DNA of 64,000 nucleotides from Dermatophagoides farinae (Eukaryota > Arthropoda > Arachnida > Sarcoptiformes > Pyroglyphidae), in contig NC_134682.1 of the NCBI RefSeq assembly GCF_024713945.1, forward strand, positions 4,131,001 to 4,195,000, written 5' to 3'. The notes below the pieces were generated by a model, which was not told the DNA's origin, searched no databases, and saw nothing but the letters and a program-made list of their open reading frames with translations. Each line of letters opens with the position of its first letter. Position 1 is the first letter of the stretch. The translations under genes were made by a program, and so were the position numbers. This document shows positions 1-10,690 of this stretch, one piece after another.

Positions 1-1
1 T

Positions 2-853
2 GGATTTGCAGCTGGTAGTGCTGGACCAATCACCGGTGGTAGTGTACCAAGTTATGGTAATGGTGGTGTTACTCAATCCCCGAAACAATCTATGTATCAG
101 CAACAACAAATGGCTGATGATTTTACTGTTGAAATGGGTCCAATGACAACAACATCTCCAATGTATTATTCTGGTAATGGTCAACGATCAAAACCATCAG
201 CTATTCAAAACTATGGATATAGCAATGGCAAAAATGGTAACGGAAATGGCCAACGACCAAAACTAACCTCAAGATATGAACCATCATATGGTAGTGGTGG
301 TAGCTCACCAATGTCTGTGACACCTAGTCCAATCGGTCAAGAAACCTATGAAACAACGCCTTACAATTTGGATGCTGCATTAGGCGAAGAAATTCATTCG
401 GAAACACCATTAATCGAATCATTACCATTGACAACTATATTACCACATGTGGAAAAAGTCGTAGATATGGCCATTGCTAGCCGAAAAACAGCTTCAACTA
501 AATCAGCATATTATGGTTCAAATAATGGTTTCGGAGGTAAAAAGTAAGTAGTCGACTATTTCGAATGACAATTTAACATCCAATTTAATTTGATTTGATT
601 TTTTTCATCTAGATTAAATGGTGGTTCGAGACCATCATATGGTAGTATAAAAGGTGGTAGCAATAATGGTAAATCGAATAATGGCGGCGGTAGTGTACCA
701 TCAACATATGGAATGGCAAATGGAAGTTCATCACCATCGACATCATCATCACCATCACCACCATTATCACCAGCATCAACGGTAGCAGCACGAAAGAATG
801 GTGGATTTAAACCACAACAACAATATCAACCATCATATGGAACAAAAATTTAA
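2..853 (+). CDS. Gly/Ser/Tyr/Asn-rich protein, 3' part (5' end outside window)
   Basis: The reading frame is open from base 2. I read exons <2..543 and 613..853, joined by a 69-nt GT..AG intron (gtaagt donor) whose splice restores a Lys codon; stop is at 851-853. The product is about 260 residues as visible. It is rich in Gly, Ser, Asn, Tyr and Pro, with repeated short Ser-Tyr-Gly and Pro-Ser-Tyr-Gly units. One denser segment near residues 115-160 (contains PLTTILPHVEKVVDMAIASR) may be the only folded part. The composition resembles secreted cuticle-type or structural proteins of arthropods, but no signal peptide can be seen because the start is missing. Function is unknown. It could be a distant member of the secreted family at 25-34 kb, but the shared motif of that family is not present in the visible part. 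Confidence 0.6.
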
Positions 854-1031
854 AATCAAAAAAAAAATGAAATATTTTATTTGATTTGATTAAATGGTAA
901 TGGGTGGATGGATTACAATGTTTTTGTTGTGTTTTTTTTTCAATTATCAAATTTTCTCATTATTTTTTCTGTTTTGTTTTCTTTAAATCGTATTCACTTT
1001 TATATTTCGCCCACCCCACAATGTATGTATT

Positions 1032-1043
1032 GGGGGGGGGGGG
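1032..1043. repeat. G run of 12 nt
   Basis: The only long G homopolymer in this AT-rich window, downstream of the first gene. Length may be polymorphic or an assembly artefact. Confidence 0.9.
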
Positions 1044-1769
1044 TAGCCACCATCAATTATTGAATATCATGTGTATAAATTATGATTGATGAATGAATAA
1101 TGAACTTGTTATTGACATTCAATGTTTTTTGTTTTGTTTTGTTTCGTTTCATTCATTTTTTTACTCTTCAATCCCAGTTTTTTCTATTTCTCTCAATTTT
1201 TTTTTTTCATTCAAATAATAACATTGATAATGAACGTAAGCTTATCTTTTATTTTATTTTATTTTTTTTTGATCCACAAGTTTCATCGATTTGGTATATA
1301 TTCATCAAGTGGGTTGATGGGTGTGTGCGTTTGAATGTAATGAAATTGGCTTTATTGACATTATTTTTTTTATATAATGATGAAAAAATGATGCTGAATA
1401 ATAAATTTGAAATTGATATCGATCGATCGATCAATCAATCAATCAATATATTGATCAAGATTTGGTTCGTTGAATGAATTTTTTTTTATTGCTGTTGCTG
1501 CTGCTGCTGCTGCACCTTCATGTTGTTCTTCTAATCATCATGTTGATATAGCCGCAATTTTTTCATCATATTCGATGCATAAAAAGGATTAATGTGGATG
1601 GATAAAAAACCAAGAAATCGAGAAAATTGGAGAACTTTTTTTCATTTTTTTTTCATATATGCAAATTGATTGGCATCAAACCTCAAATCAAATCATTAAC
1701 ACCTTGTAAAAGTGATGAGTGATGATGGTTTAGTGTTTTGTTTTCATTTTTGTGTTGTTTTTTCTTTTC

Positions 1770-1792
1770 AAAAAAAAAAAAAAAAAAAAAAA
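1770..1792. repeat. A run of 23 nt in the 854-2264 gap
   Basis: Uninterrupted A tract in the AT-rich 1.4 kb between the first gene and the end of tyrosine hydroxylase. No gene is supported in that gap; (ATCG)n and (ATCA)n tracts near 1418-1446 and (CTG)n near 1491-1514 are also visible. Confidence 0.9.
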
Positions 1793-2264
1793 TTTTCGCC
1801 CACATGTCTTTCATTTTTATCGTAATTCACACTCGCACACACAATATTTCCAGAAAATATTATTTCCGGTTGTCATTTTCATGGTAATCATTTTGATTAT
1901 CACGATAATATAGGCTGCATCTGAATAGTCATTCATTTTATAAACAAGACTAAAATTGAACTCGTGAAACCTTGAGTGAACTGAACATTTATTTTTATGA
2001 TCATCATTTAAATGAAAATTAAAAACCAGTAAGTTGTTAATTCAATGATGTAGATGATATTAATCATCTATAGTCACTATCTAATGTCTAATAACATTCG
2101 ATTATTATATATCATTCTTCTAATGGCTACATATCGAATTTCAATATTTTTTTTTTCTTTGTTCAAACAAAACAAACAATAAATATATAGATGCTCTTTC
2201 AACAAGATGAAAATTCAATTCAATTCAATTTGAGTATTTTGATTATAATCATGTGATTATAATT

Positions 2265-5013
2265 TCAATTGAAAATTTTACGCAATTTCGATGAACAACT
2301 ATGCAAACGTTCAATTTGATTGGAAATTTTTCCAACCAATCGATCCATTTTTTCAACCGAATCAATAACATGTACCCGATCTGTATATGGATCATATGAT
2401 ACTTCAAAACGACGTGGTAATTTATCGGCTACATATTTTCGAAATTTTTCTTTTGCATCATCAAAACTTTCGGCTACAAAATAGATTTCCTGATAGTCCA
2501 GATCCTGATATGATTGTATGGCCGTTTTTTCTGGATCAAATTCTCGTAATTCCGGTTTATTTGACAATGAATGTTTTAGTTCACCAAATGATGATAATAA
2601 TCCGGCTCCGTATGCACGTATCTGGCCATTCTCACGACAAAGACCAAATTCAACGGTAAACCAGTATAGCTAAATTGAAAAAATTAAAATTAAAAACAAT
2701 TTCAAATTTAAACTATTTATATATGAAAAAAATACAGTGGCCAATTTTTCCAGATCTTCATCGCTTGCACCAAGTGAAGCTAATCCTATTTCTTGTGAAA
2801 AATCGGCAAAACTTTCATCAGCCAATATTGGTATATGGCCCAACAATTCATGAACACAATCTGGTTCAGGTGAATGATCAGGTTCACTTGGATGGCGCAT
2901 ATATTGTGTTGTTTGAAATACACGATAAGCAAGACTGGCAAGAAAATCACGTGCAGTCAATAGGCCAGCCGCTGGTCTTATTGTAAATCCAGTTCGTTCT
3001 ATATTGATAATCAAAAATTATATCAAACAACAACAACGACAATGATCGAATATATTAATCAAGAAAGACATACTTTTAAGAAAACGTGAAACATCTTCCA
3101 ATTGTGGTATATTATCCGGTGCATAGCCACATTCTTGTTCCAATAGTTTAAACACTTCAATGTGTTTACTACATGCATGTGTAGGAAATAATCGTAGCAA
3201 TTCTTTGTATACAATTCCCCAGGTCTTAATTTCTTCTTCTGTATATTTAACTCTAGGTATTGGATTACCACTTGAAATGGAGAAAAAAGAAATTTCATTA
3301 GAAAAAATCATCACAAACCGACATTTGAATTTCAATTTACTATCGATAATCAAATGCAATGTTTGCAATCTCTAAACGACGTGCACGATAAATTGCATCG
3401 GAAAATCCTGGATGATCACTATCTAATTCTGGTTCATATTTGGTCATAATATGTGTACAGAAATCCAGATCGCTTATATGACGTGGAAACCATGGATCTT
3501 TTACTGATATAAGTTTTTCACGCAACAATGATACTTCACCAAGTCCAGCTTGACGTGCTGATTTCATAAATGTCAACAGATTGGCCGGTGTAATCATGAC
3601 CGACATGAATATATCGAAACATTTTCGATCTTTTTCATTCTGTCGACTTTCCAAATGTTCAATTGTGGCCTGTGTTGCCTGCATCAATCGTAATATTCTT
3701 GGCAAATTATCCAGACCATTATTGGCCGGCAATGCAATCATTAGATTTTTTCTTTTCAACATATCATCCGTTTTCTGTTGGCCATCTTTTTGTCGTGTTT
3801 CTTCCGCTACAATAACCTCCTCTTCGGAAAGATCAAAATCTTGTGATGCACTACGACTTTCTTCGATCCATGAACGTACGGCTTCACGATTTTTTTGTGT
3901 CTCAAATTTAGCATCATCAACTAATGATCTTCGACGTGATGGATAGCCATGCTATTTTTGTTTGAATGGATAACAAAGAACAAAAGAAAAGGTCAGCGAA
4001 ACAACGACAAAAAAAATCATATAATCATTTACATTCAATCAATCCATTGATTAATTAATTAATTGGCAATTATAACTGTCACCAACAGAGAAAAAATGAA
4101 CAACGGAAGTAATTTATTGTTGTTTGTTTTGTTCAAAAAAAAAATTGAATCAAATGATGTGTGTGTGTGTGTGCTGTCCAATTATCATCATTGTGTAATT
4201 ATAATCAGAAAATCAGATTCAGAACTTTCGAATAATTACAGCAACTCACACACACACACACACACACACACCCATATCCACTTTTTATATCCATTCATTC
4301 TTTTTTTTTTTTTTTTTTTTTTTTGTTGAAATGTGTATAACAATCAACACACACACAATGTGGATGACAATGAAAAAAAAAGATTTTCATTCAGATTATG
4401 TGTGTTCGTCGTCGTCGTCGTCGTTAGTTAGTTAGCCATATTTTTTCCGATGATTGATATATTCATTACAATGAAAAGATTCATGAATAGAATTTTGTGT
4501 GGATGAAAAAAAAAAAATTGAATAGAATGGAAAAAAATGATAATGGCGGATTTCCGTTGCCACCATTTTGGATGCCAACAGTAAGTCATTTTTCCATTAT
4601 ATGTTGTTTAATAACTTTTGACTTTTTTTTTTCTCTCTCTCTCTCTTTAGTTGGACAATAAAGTGATGGAATTTGTGTGTCAAAATTAATCCTATTATTA
4701 TTATTCATTATCATTTTGATATTCACTATAATCACATGTGATTGAGATTGATTCAAATCAATTTAAATATATTGTCAATATTGATAATCATGGATGAATG
4801 AATGAATGAAAAAATTTTTATTGAAAATTATTTCTCAATCAATTTTTCTCTTCGGCTTTGGCAATGATCGGATGGGTATTATTATTCATAATAATCATCA
4901 TCAATAATCATAATAAATAGAGAGAATAGAAAGAAAGTGAGACTTACCTCAACACTATAGCTACGTATGGCAAATTTTTTCTCCAATCGATTTGCCGATG
5001 CTAATGATGCCAT
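2265..5013 (-). CDS. TH: Tyrosine 3-monooxygenase (tyrosine hydroxylase)
   Basis: Pterin- and iron-dependent enzyme that converts tyrosine to L-DOPA, the first step to dopamine and to cuticle-tanning catechols; cytosolic. Exons (minus strand): 4948..5013, 3341..3951, 3074..3270, 2736..2998, 2265..2669, all with GT..AG introns and matching phase, giving 513 residues. The N-terminus [10 protein letters not shown].. runs into [17 protein letters not shown], nearly the same as the insect enzyme, and includes the RRxS protein-kinase A site. An ACT-like regulatory segment follows ([10 protein letters not shown], residues about 85-150). The catalytic domain has [11 protein letters not shown], the iron ligands HELLGH (near residue 340), the Glu in [10 protein letters not shown], and a C-terminal leucine-rich tetramer helix. 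[11 protein letters not shown] and [17 protein letters not shown] favour TH over phenylalanine hydroxylase. The first intron is long (996 nt) and carries microsatellites. Confidence 0.95.
4158..4271. repeat. (TG)n at 4158-4173 and (CA)n at 4247-4271, inverted pair in TH intron 1
   Basis: A 16-nt TG run and a 25-nt CA run lie 73 nt apart inside the first intron of the tyrosine hydroxylase gene. Being complementary in orientation, they could fold back on each other in the pre-mRNA. A 24-nt T run (4301-4324) and a (TCG)n tract near 4408-4424 follow in the same intron. Confidence 0.9.
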
Positions 5014-5398
5014 TATTTTGAAACCGGTAGCTGACATACGCAAAATATCAAAACTTTAACTATGAATCAATCAATGAATGAATGGTGGCAACACTTTTTC
5101 AAATTTCCAGAACTGATCTGATCTGATGTCTAAACATTGAATGAATCGGTATCCGGAATTGGATGGACCATTTTATTATCGAAAATTTTTTCTGTGTTCA
5201 ATGGCGCAAAATCCAAATGAATTCTTTTTCATTTTTATTTTCTGAACAAAGTGGGTGTTTTATTTTGTTGTTCGAAATAAGGAACAATTGTCAACAATTG
5301 AATTACAATCAATATAATGTACAGTGGATAGGCCATGGTATGGGAAAAAAATCAATTCAATTTCAATCAAAATCAAAATTTTTCATATACTGTGTATG

Positions 5399-5761
5399 AT
5401 GGCTTCAAATCGATTCGGTATCGGTTATCAAATTATTCGTGTTTCATTACTCATATTTTTAATATTGATGATCATATTGAATATTGTAGGACTATTTCGA
5501 TCATCAGATATTTCACATATTATTTGGACAATAATATCATTTATATCGATAATTTTTGGCCTAATTGGTGCTATTAAACAACATTTTCTTTATTCATTAA
5601 TATTTACAATTATAACCATAATATTGTCTTCAATGTCTGTATGGATAAGTTTATTCTATGGTTCTGCCGGTGCTGCCATTTTATTGGTAGTGATTTCATT
5701 AATCTATACATTTATGTTATATGATTCTGGTAATCGTCAAATGACAATGGCATTCAAATGA
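5399..5761 (+). CDS. Small four-helix membrane protein, tandem copy 1
   Basis: Single-exon gene of 120 residues starting MASNRFGIGYQIIRV; an ATG one codon earlier (5396) is equally possible. Four hydrophobic helices are visible at about residues 12-31, 40-58, 62-80 and 85-105, with short polar loops. The loop between helices 2 and 3 reads GAIKQHFLYS, the counterpart of GVWKEHFLF and GTWREHFF in the next copies, and the tail reads LYDSGNRQMTMAFK. AATAAA lies at 5796-5801. The same overall plan in three downstream genes on the same strand shows a tandem family. The topology is tetraspan or MARVEL-like, but I recognise no named family, so no function is assigned. Unlike copy 2 it has no intron. 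Confidence 0.75.
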   Translation: MASNRFGIGYQIIRVSLLIFLILMIILNIVGLFRSSDISHIIWTIISFISIIFGLIGAIKQHFLYSLIFTIITIILSSMSVWISLFYGSAGAAILLVVISLIYTFMLYDSGNRQMTMAFK

Positions 5762-5968
5762 TTATTGATTATTACCGATTTTTCTATAGAACAAAAATAA
5801 AATCAAATTAACAAAAAAAAAACAAAACATTTTTAAAAATTTTTTCATATATTAAATTAAAATTCTCAACACTTATGTGTTTGCAAAAACTGTATAAATT
5901 TTAGCTCAAATCATCATTTTATATATTTGAAATACTTTTACGAATTCTATAATAAATATTAAACACTG

Positions 5969-6572
5969 ATGGGTTTATTCGGTGGTGGTGGCAATAAATA
6001 CGGAATATTCTATACAATTGTTCGTGTTGTATTAGGCATATTGATTGGTGTTATATTGATTATGGTCACATTATCGGTCATCAATCATGGTCTTGGTTCA
6101 TATAGTCTATCCGGTTATGTGTGGTTGGCCATTTCATTTGTTTCGCTTATAATTGGTTTACTTGGTAATGGATGATAATTAATCATATTTTTTTTACATA
6201 ATAAAAATTATTTATTTATCCAGGTACATGGCGTGAACATTTTTTTGCCGTATTCCTATTATGTGTCGGTTCGATTACATTGGTTTGTCTTTCATATTAT
6301 GAACGTATTAATATGGGTATGTGTGACAAAATTTTTTTGAAAAAATTCCAATCATAACCGACAATTTGATTGATTAATAAAAACACAAACAAAACAATTA
6401 TGATTATCTTTTGATGTGATGTTTCTTTTCTTTTTTTTTAAAAATAGGTATATGGTCAGGCAATTTTGCAACTGGTCAAGGTATGATAATGGCTATGATT
6501 GCATTGTCGGCCCTGTATTCATTTATGCTTTACAATACTGGCCATCAAGAAATGGGTTTACCAGAATTTTGA
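5969..6572 (+). CDS. Small four-helix membrane protein, tandem copy 2 (three exons)
   Basis: Exons 5969..6164, 6224..6316 and 6448..6572, with GT..AG introns of 59 and 131 nt, encode 137 residues. The start MGLFGGGGNKYGIFYTIVRV is the first in-frame ATG. Four hydrophobic helices are visible. The loop between helices 2 and 3 is LLGTWREHFFAVF, split by intron 1, and the tail is LYNTGHQEMGLPEF. This matches copies 1, 3 and 4 in spacing, in the W-[KR]-E-H-F loop and in the LPxF-type end. It is the only member of the array in which introns are visible, so either the others lost them or they arose by an RNA-mediated copy. Function unknown; expected to be an integral membrane protein. Confidence 0.75.
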
Positions 6573-6900
6573 TTCAAATATTGAGAAAAAAAAATTTTTT
6601 TCGCTGATCCAAAGACAATAATAATTGTATTTTTTTTTTTTTTTAAAGAAATGATGAATTTTATCTATTAAATTTTAATTTTTTATTTTAAATCATCATA
6701 TATTTGTGAGTTTACACTCTGCAAAAGTAGTACTTGTATTGTATAAACAAATTACAAGAACGTCCGCGCCAATTCTTGTAATTAATTTATTTTCTTTTTT
6801 TTTGTTTTGTTTTGTTTTGTTTCGAATAAAAAGTAAGCCAGAAAAAAAATTTTATTATTTTGAATCTATAGAAACTTTCAAAGACAACAACAACAAAAAA

Positions 6901-7281
6901 ATGGCCGATAATAAATTCGGTCTTCTTTATCCATTCGTTCGTTTGACTATTGCAATACTAATCATTTTGATGATAATCTTACAGCTAAAGATGGTAATCG
7001 ATTATTATGATATGTTCACAGCATCACATTTTTTATGGATCATATTTTCATTCATTTCCTTATTGATCGGTATAATTGGTGTTTGGAAAGAACATTTTCT
7101 ATTCACATTGTTATTCCTAATTATTGGCATCATATTGGTGATGATTGGCCGTTTTACAGCCACTTGGATTGATTATTCATATAATGATGGTTTGGTCATG
7201 GCTACATTGATATTGTCAGCAGTATATCTATACATGTTACATGAGAATGGTCATCGTGAAATGAATATGCCAAGATTCTGA
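6901..7281 (+). CDS. Small four-helix membrane protein, tandem copy 3
   Basis: Single-exon reading frame of 126 residues from MADNKFGLLYPFVRLTIAIL to a TGA. The upstream frame stays open for 195 nt, but the family pattern puts the start at 6901. It has four predicted helices, the loop GVWKEHFLFTLLF between helices 2 and 3, and the tail LHENGHREMNMPRF. The [NG]-x-[HR]-x-[EQ]-M-x-[ML]-P end is shared with copy 2. It lies about 330 nt after copy 2 and 340 nt before copy 4. A (CAA)n tract follows the stop. Function unknown; probably the product of local duplication. Confidence 0.75.
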   Translation: MADNKFGLLYPFVRLTIAILIILMIILQLKMVIDYYDMFTASHFLWIIFSFISLLIGIIGVWKEHFLFTLLFLIIGIILVMIGRFTATWIDYSYNDGLVMATLILSAVYLYMLHENGHREMNMPRF

Positions 7282-7619
7282 ATTATGTAAAACATGAAAA
7301 ACCTACACAACAACAACAACAACAACAACAATCGTCGAACAAAATAAACAATCGGAAAAAAATCGAACATTCGCCCATTCGAATTATGGATTGTTTGTGT
7401 GTGTGATTGTTGATAATAAAAAAAAATATAAAATAAAATCTACATTTCATTCGATTGGTTCGCATTTTAAATTTTCCCTGTGTATTTTTGCTTGTTTGTT
7501 TGTTTGTTTGTTTGATTTCTCAATTTTTCATTTTACTACTACTTTATCACACATCCGTTTATCGTTCTATTACACATTTTGGAAATTTTATTTCAAAAAA
7601 AAGGGGAAAATAAATCATC

Positions 7620-7991
7620 ATGACACTCAATATGATGCAGATTTGTCGATATGCATTCGGCATTGGTGTTGCCATTGTATTCATATTGAATATATTGACC
7701 ATTTTCAATTATAGTTTTGGCCAAAATGGTATTATCTGGATGATAACGGCAATGTTTGGATGTATTTGTGGTGGCATTGGTGCTTGGAAAGAACATTTCC
7801 TTATGACAATGTTATGTTCAGTATCATGGGCAATATTATTAGCACTTACATATTTTAAACATATTTATGCTGGCTATTATTATAGTGAATATGGTTATCA
7901 TGTTGAAATTGGAATGGCAGCCGGTGGTGGTATTTATGGTGCTGTATTATATTCAAATGGTAAACGTGATACTGGTTTACCACATTTTTGA
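7620..7991 (+). CDS. Small four-helix membrane protein, tandem copy 4 (most divergent)
   Basis: Single-exon gene of 123 residues, MTLNMMQICRYAFGIGVAIV to TGA; a second start at Met5 is possible. It keeps the family loop GAWKEHFLMTML between helices 2 and 3 and the tail YSNGKRDTGLPHF. The segment between helices 3 and 4 is longer and rich in Tyr and His (HIYAGYYYSEYGYHVE), so this copy has diverged most. A polyadenylation signal AATAAA lies at 8043-8048. It is the last gene of the array and converges with the acyl-CoA synthetase gene on the other strand, which ends 357 nt away. Function unknown. Confidence 0.75.
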   Translation: MTLNMMQICRYAFGIGVAIVFILNILTIFNYSFGQNGIIWMITAMFGCICGGIGAWKEHFLMTMLCSVSWAILLALTYFKHIYAGYYYSEYGYHVEIGMAAGGGIYGAVLYSNGKRDTGLPHF

Positions 7992-8348
7992 ATCAAAAAA
8001 CAACAAGACAAACAAACGATAGATTGAATTGAATTCAATCATAATAAAATAAATATCGATCGTTCATAATTGAAAAAAATTGTCTGATTCTTTTTTTTGT
8101 TGTTTGAAAAATTTTTGAAAAAATAAATAAATAAATAAAAAGTTATGTATGTATCATTTTATTCAATGATTATTGTGTGTGTGTGTGAATTAAGAAATTT
8201 TTTTTTCAAATTCAAACACACGAATATTATAAAAAAAATGGGAATGAATATATAAAAAGAATAAAACCACACACGATAATAATAAACAGATAGAATATTG
8301 TTTGTGTGTTTAAATGGTGATGAAATCAATTTTTCTGTTTTGTTTGAA

Positions 8349-10690
8349 TCATCTGCCATGTGAATCACCATTATTTGAATTAATTGTAAACATATCGGCA
8401 ATAACATTATGATAACGTTTTTTGATTGCATTACGTTTTAATTTCATTGCTGCCGTTAACATTTCATTATCTGGTGTCCATTCATCCAATACAATTTCAA
8501 TCTGTAATGGTATTTCCACTAGTTTAAGGCCACATTTTAATCCAGTTTCTTGCATCAATTTCCAGATCATTTCTTTTAATCGATTCATCGATTTTGTTCC
8601 ATTCACAGCAAGAGAATTTAATTTTTCCTTATTAGGTACAATTAAACCGACCAGATGATTGGCAAATCCATTGCCAAAAACACAGATATGATCAATGTAG
8701 TTGCAATTCTTCAATGTTGATTCAATCTTTCCCAATGATACATATTCACCGTTGGCTAATTTGACTAAATCTTTTTTACGATCAATTATTTCTAATGTTC
8801 CATCTGGATGTATTTGTACAATATCACCGGTACGTACATAATGTATACCATTTTTTTCATCTTTCAAATATCCTTCATCGGTATTTTTCGGTAGATTTAG
8901 GTAACCATTCCAATGAGTTTTGCTTCCTATTAATAATTCTCCACGTGGACATGGGGAATCCGTTCGTCGATATCCACCTTCGGTCCAATCAGCTAATCTT
9001 GCATAAACATTAAGCAATGGTGGTCCACTACGGCCATATGATAGATCATGACGATCCATACACAATACTGGACCACATGTTTCTGTCATACCAAAACCTT
9101 GTACTAGGTTCGTATTCATGGCCATTCGACAAAATGCCTGTAATCGTGGTGATAATGGTGCACCACCTGCAATCACTTTGGCCAAATTTCCGCCGAATAG
9201 TCCACTTATTTTGGAACACACTAGTCGATTTAGTAACGGTGTATTATAACCTATAGAGATTAATATAATAATTTTTTTTTGATTATGAAATAAATGATTG
9301 ATTAGAAAAACGTAAAGTTTTAACAATGATATGGTTTACCTTTATGAGTCCAACGTAATTTATAATTGATCAGATAATCGAATAATGGGACATGAATTGA
9401 TGATCGTGCTTCCAATTTTTTGTAGATTTGTGCCTGAACTCGTTTCAATACTAACGGTGCAACCATCATTATTGTTGGACGTAAAATGGACAGATCAGAT
9501 TGAGTATCGGGTGCGAGCCCGGGTGCACCATCGACCAATGTTAATGGACTGGCAAAACCAATACGGCCACCAAATGCCAAAAAAGCTAATTCAACTATAG
9601 CTTCGAATATATGTGCTTGTGGTAAGAAACCGGCCAACACTTGATTGGTGCCATCAGCCACTAATTCCGGTACAGCTGACCATGCCGTTGGAATACTATG
9701 GATTACTTGTTTGGATGTTAATTGAACACCTTTTGGTAATCCAGTACTACCGGATGTAAATACTTTGATTTGAAACAAGAGATCAATTTGCGTTCAATAT
9801 AATTAATTAGGCTTCATTCTAAACTTACCGATTAATGACAATTCATCTTTATCAAGTGGTTGACATAATTCTTCATTTGGTTCATTCGAATGATTTCGAT
9901 CAGCATAACATTGTCCAATCAATTCGATTCGATCGAATGGAATCAAATCACAGTGGCCAATTGGTTCAGTAAAACATTTTTCATTATCAAGAATTTCCTG
10001 TGAAACTTTTTGTGCTCGACGCCGGAGATAGATAATTTTTTCAATATTTAAATCATAATTAACAATTGTCGAACGAACTTTAGGCAATAGATCCCATGAT
10101 GTGAACATGTATCGTGCTTTAGTCTCACGAATAGCATGAGCAATACCAGATTCACCTAATGTTGCATAAACATTCACCTGAATAAGACCGGCACGTGCCA
10201 ATGCAAATTGCATCATAAGAAATTCAGCACAAGTTTCACATAGAATAACCACTGGTTCACGACGATCAATACCGGAAAGACGAAGACCATGGGCAATACG
10301 TGTGACACGTTCCCACATTTGTCCATAACTAATCCATTGATAATGATCAGATAATTTACGTTTCTTTATCCTACGTCCATCTTGATCATTTTCAAAATAT
10401 TCATAAAGAACATGACGATAACCAATTGCCGGATTTTCATTGGGAAAATATTGGCTATGTTCACGTATAAAATCCACCAATGTATCACAATTATCGATTA
10501 TTGTATTTTTTAATACCGGGTCATCATGAATACCAATCCATGGTGAATCAATATCGGTTGGATCGATTTTTTTAGCACGAATTTTTTTCGATTCATCAAT
10601 AATTTTTCGTGGATTCTGTATCCACATATAAATCGGTAACGTTATATATGTATACAATGTGACGATAATATCGATGAAAATGATGAACAT
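8349..10690 (-). CDS. Long-chain-fatty-acid--CoA ligase, ACSL3/4-like
   Basis: Activates long-chain fatty acids to acyl-CoA (fatty acid + ATP + CoA), probably at the ER or lipid-droplet membrane. Exons (minus) 9829..10690, 9340..9762 and 8349..9250 give 728 residues, close to the usual length of about 700-720. An N-terminal hydrophobic anchor (FIIFIDIIVTLYTYITLPIY) is visible. The adenylate-forming motifs are intact: the P-loop TSGSTGLPKG (about residues 290-299), GFLPQAHIFE, the A5-type motif QGFGMTETCG, the hinge TGDIVQIHPDGTLEIIDRKK and the ACSL signature DLVKLANGEYVSLGKIE. DLVKL.GEYVSLGK and the N-terminal anchor point to the ACSL3/4 group rather than ACSL1/5/6, but this is from memory. 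Both introns are short (66 and 89 nt). Confidence 0.93.

Noticed and set aside
2265-5013. Reading the aromatic amino acid hydroxylase as phenylalanine hydroxylase
   Set aside because: Several motifs ([13 protein letters not shown] near the start, [17 protein letters not shown] near the end) fit tyrosine hydroxylase and not the phenylalanine enzyme.
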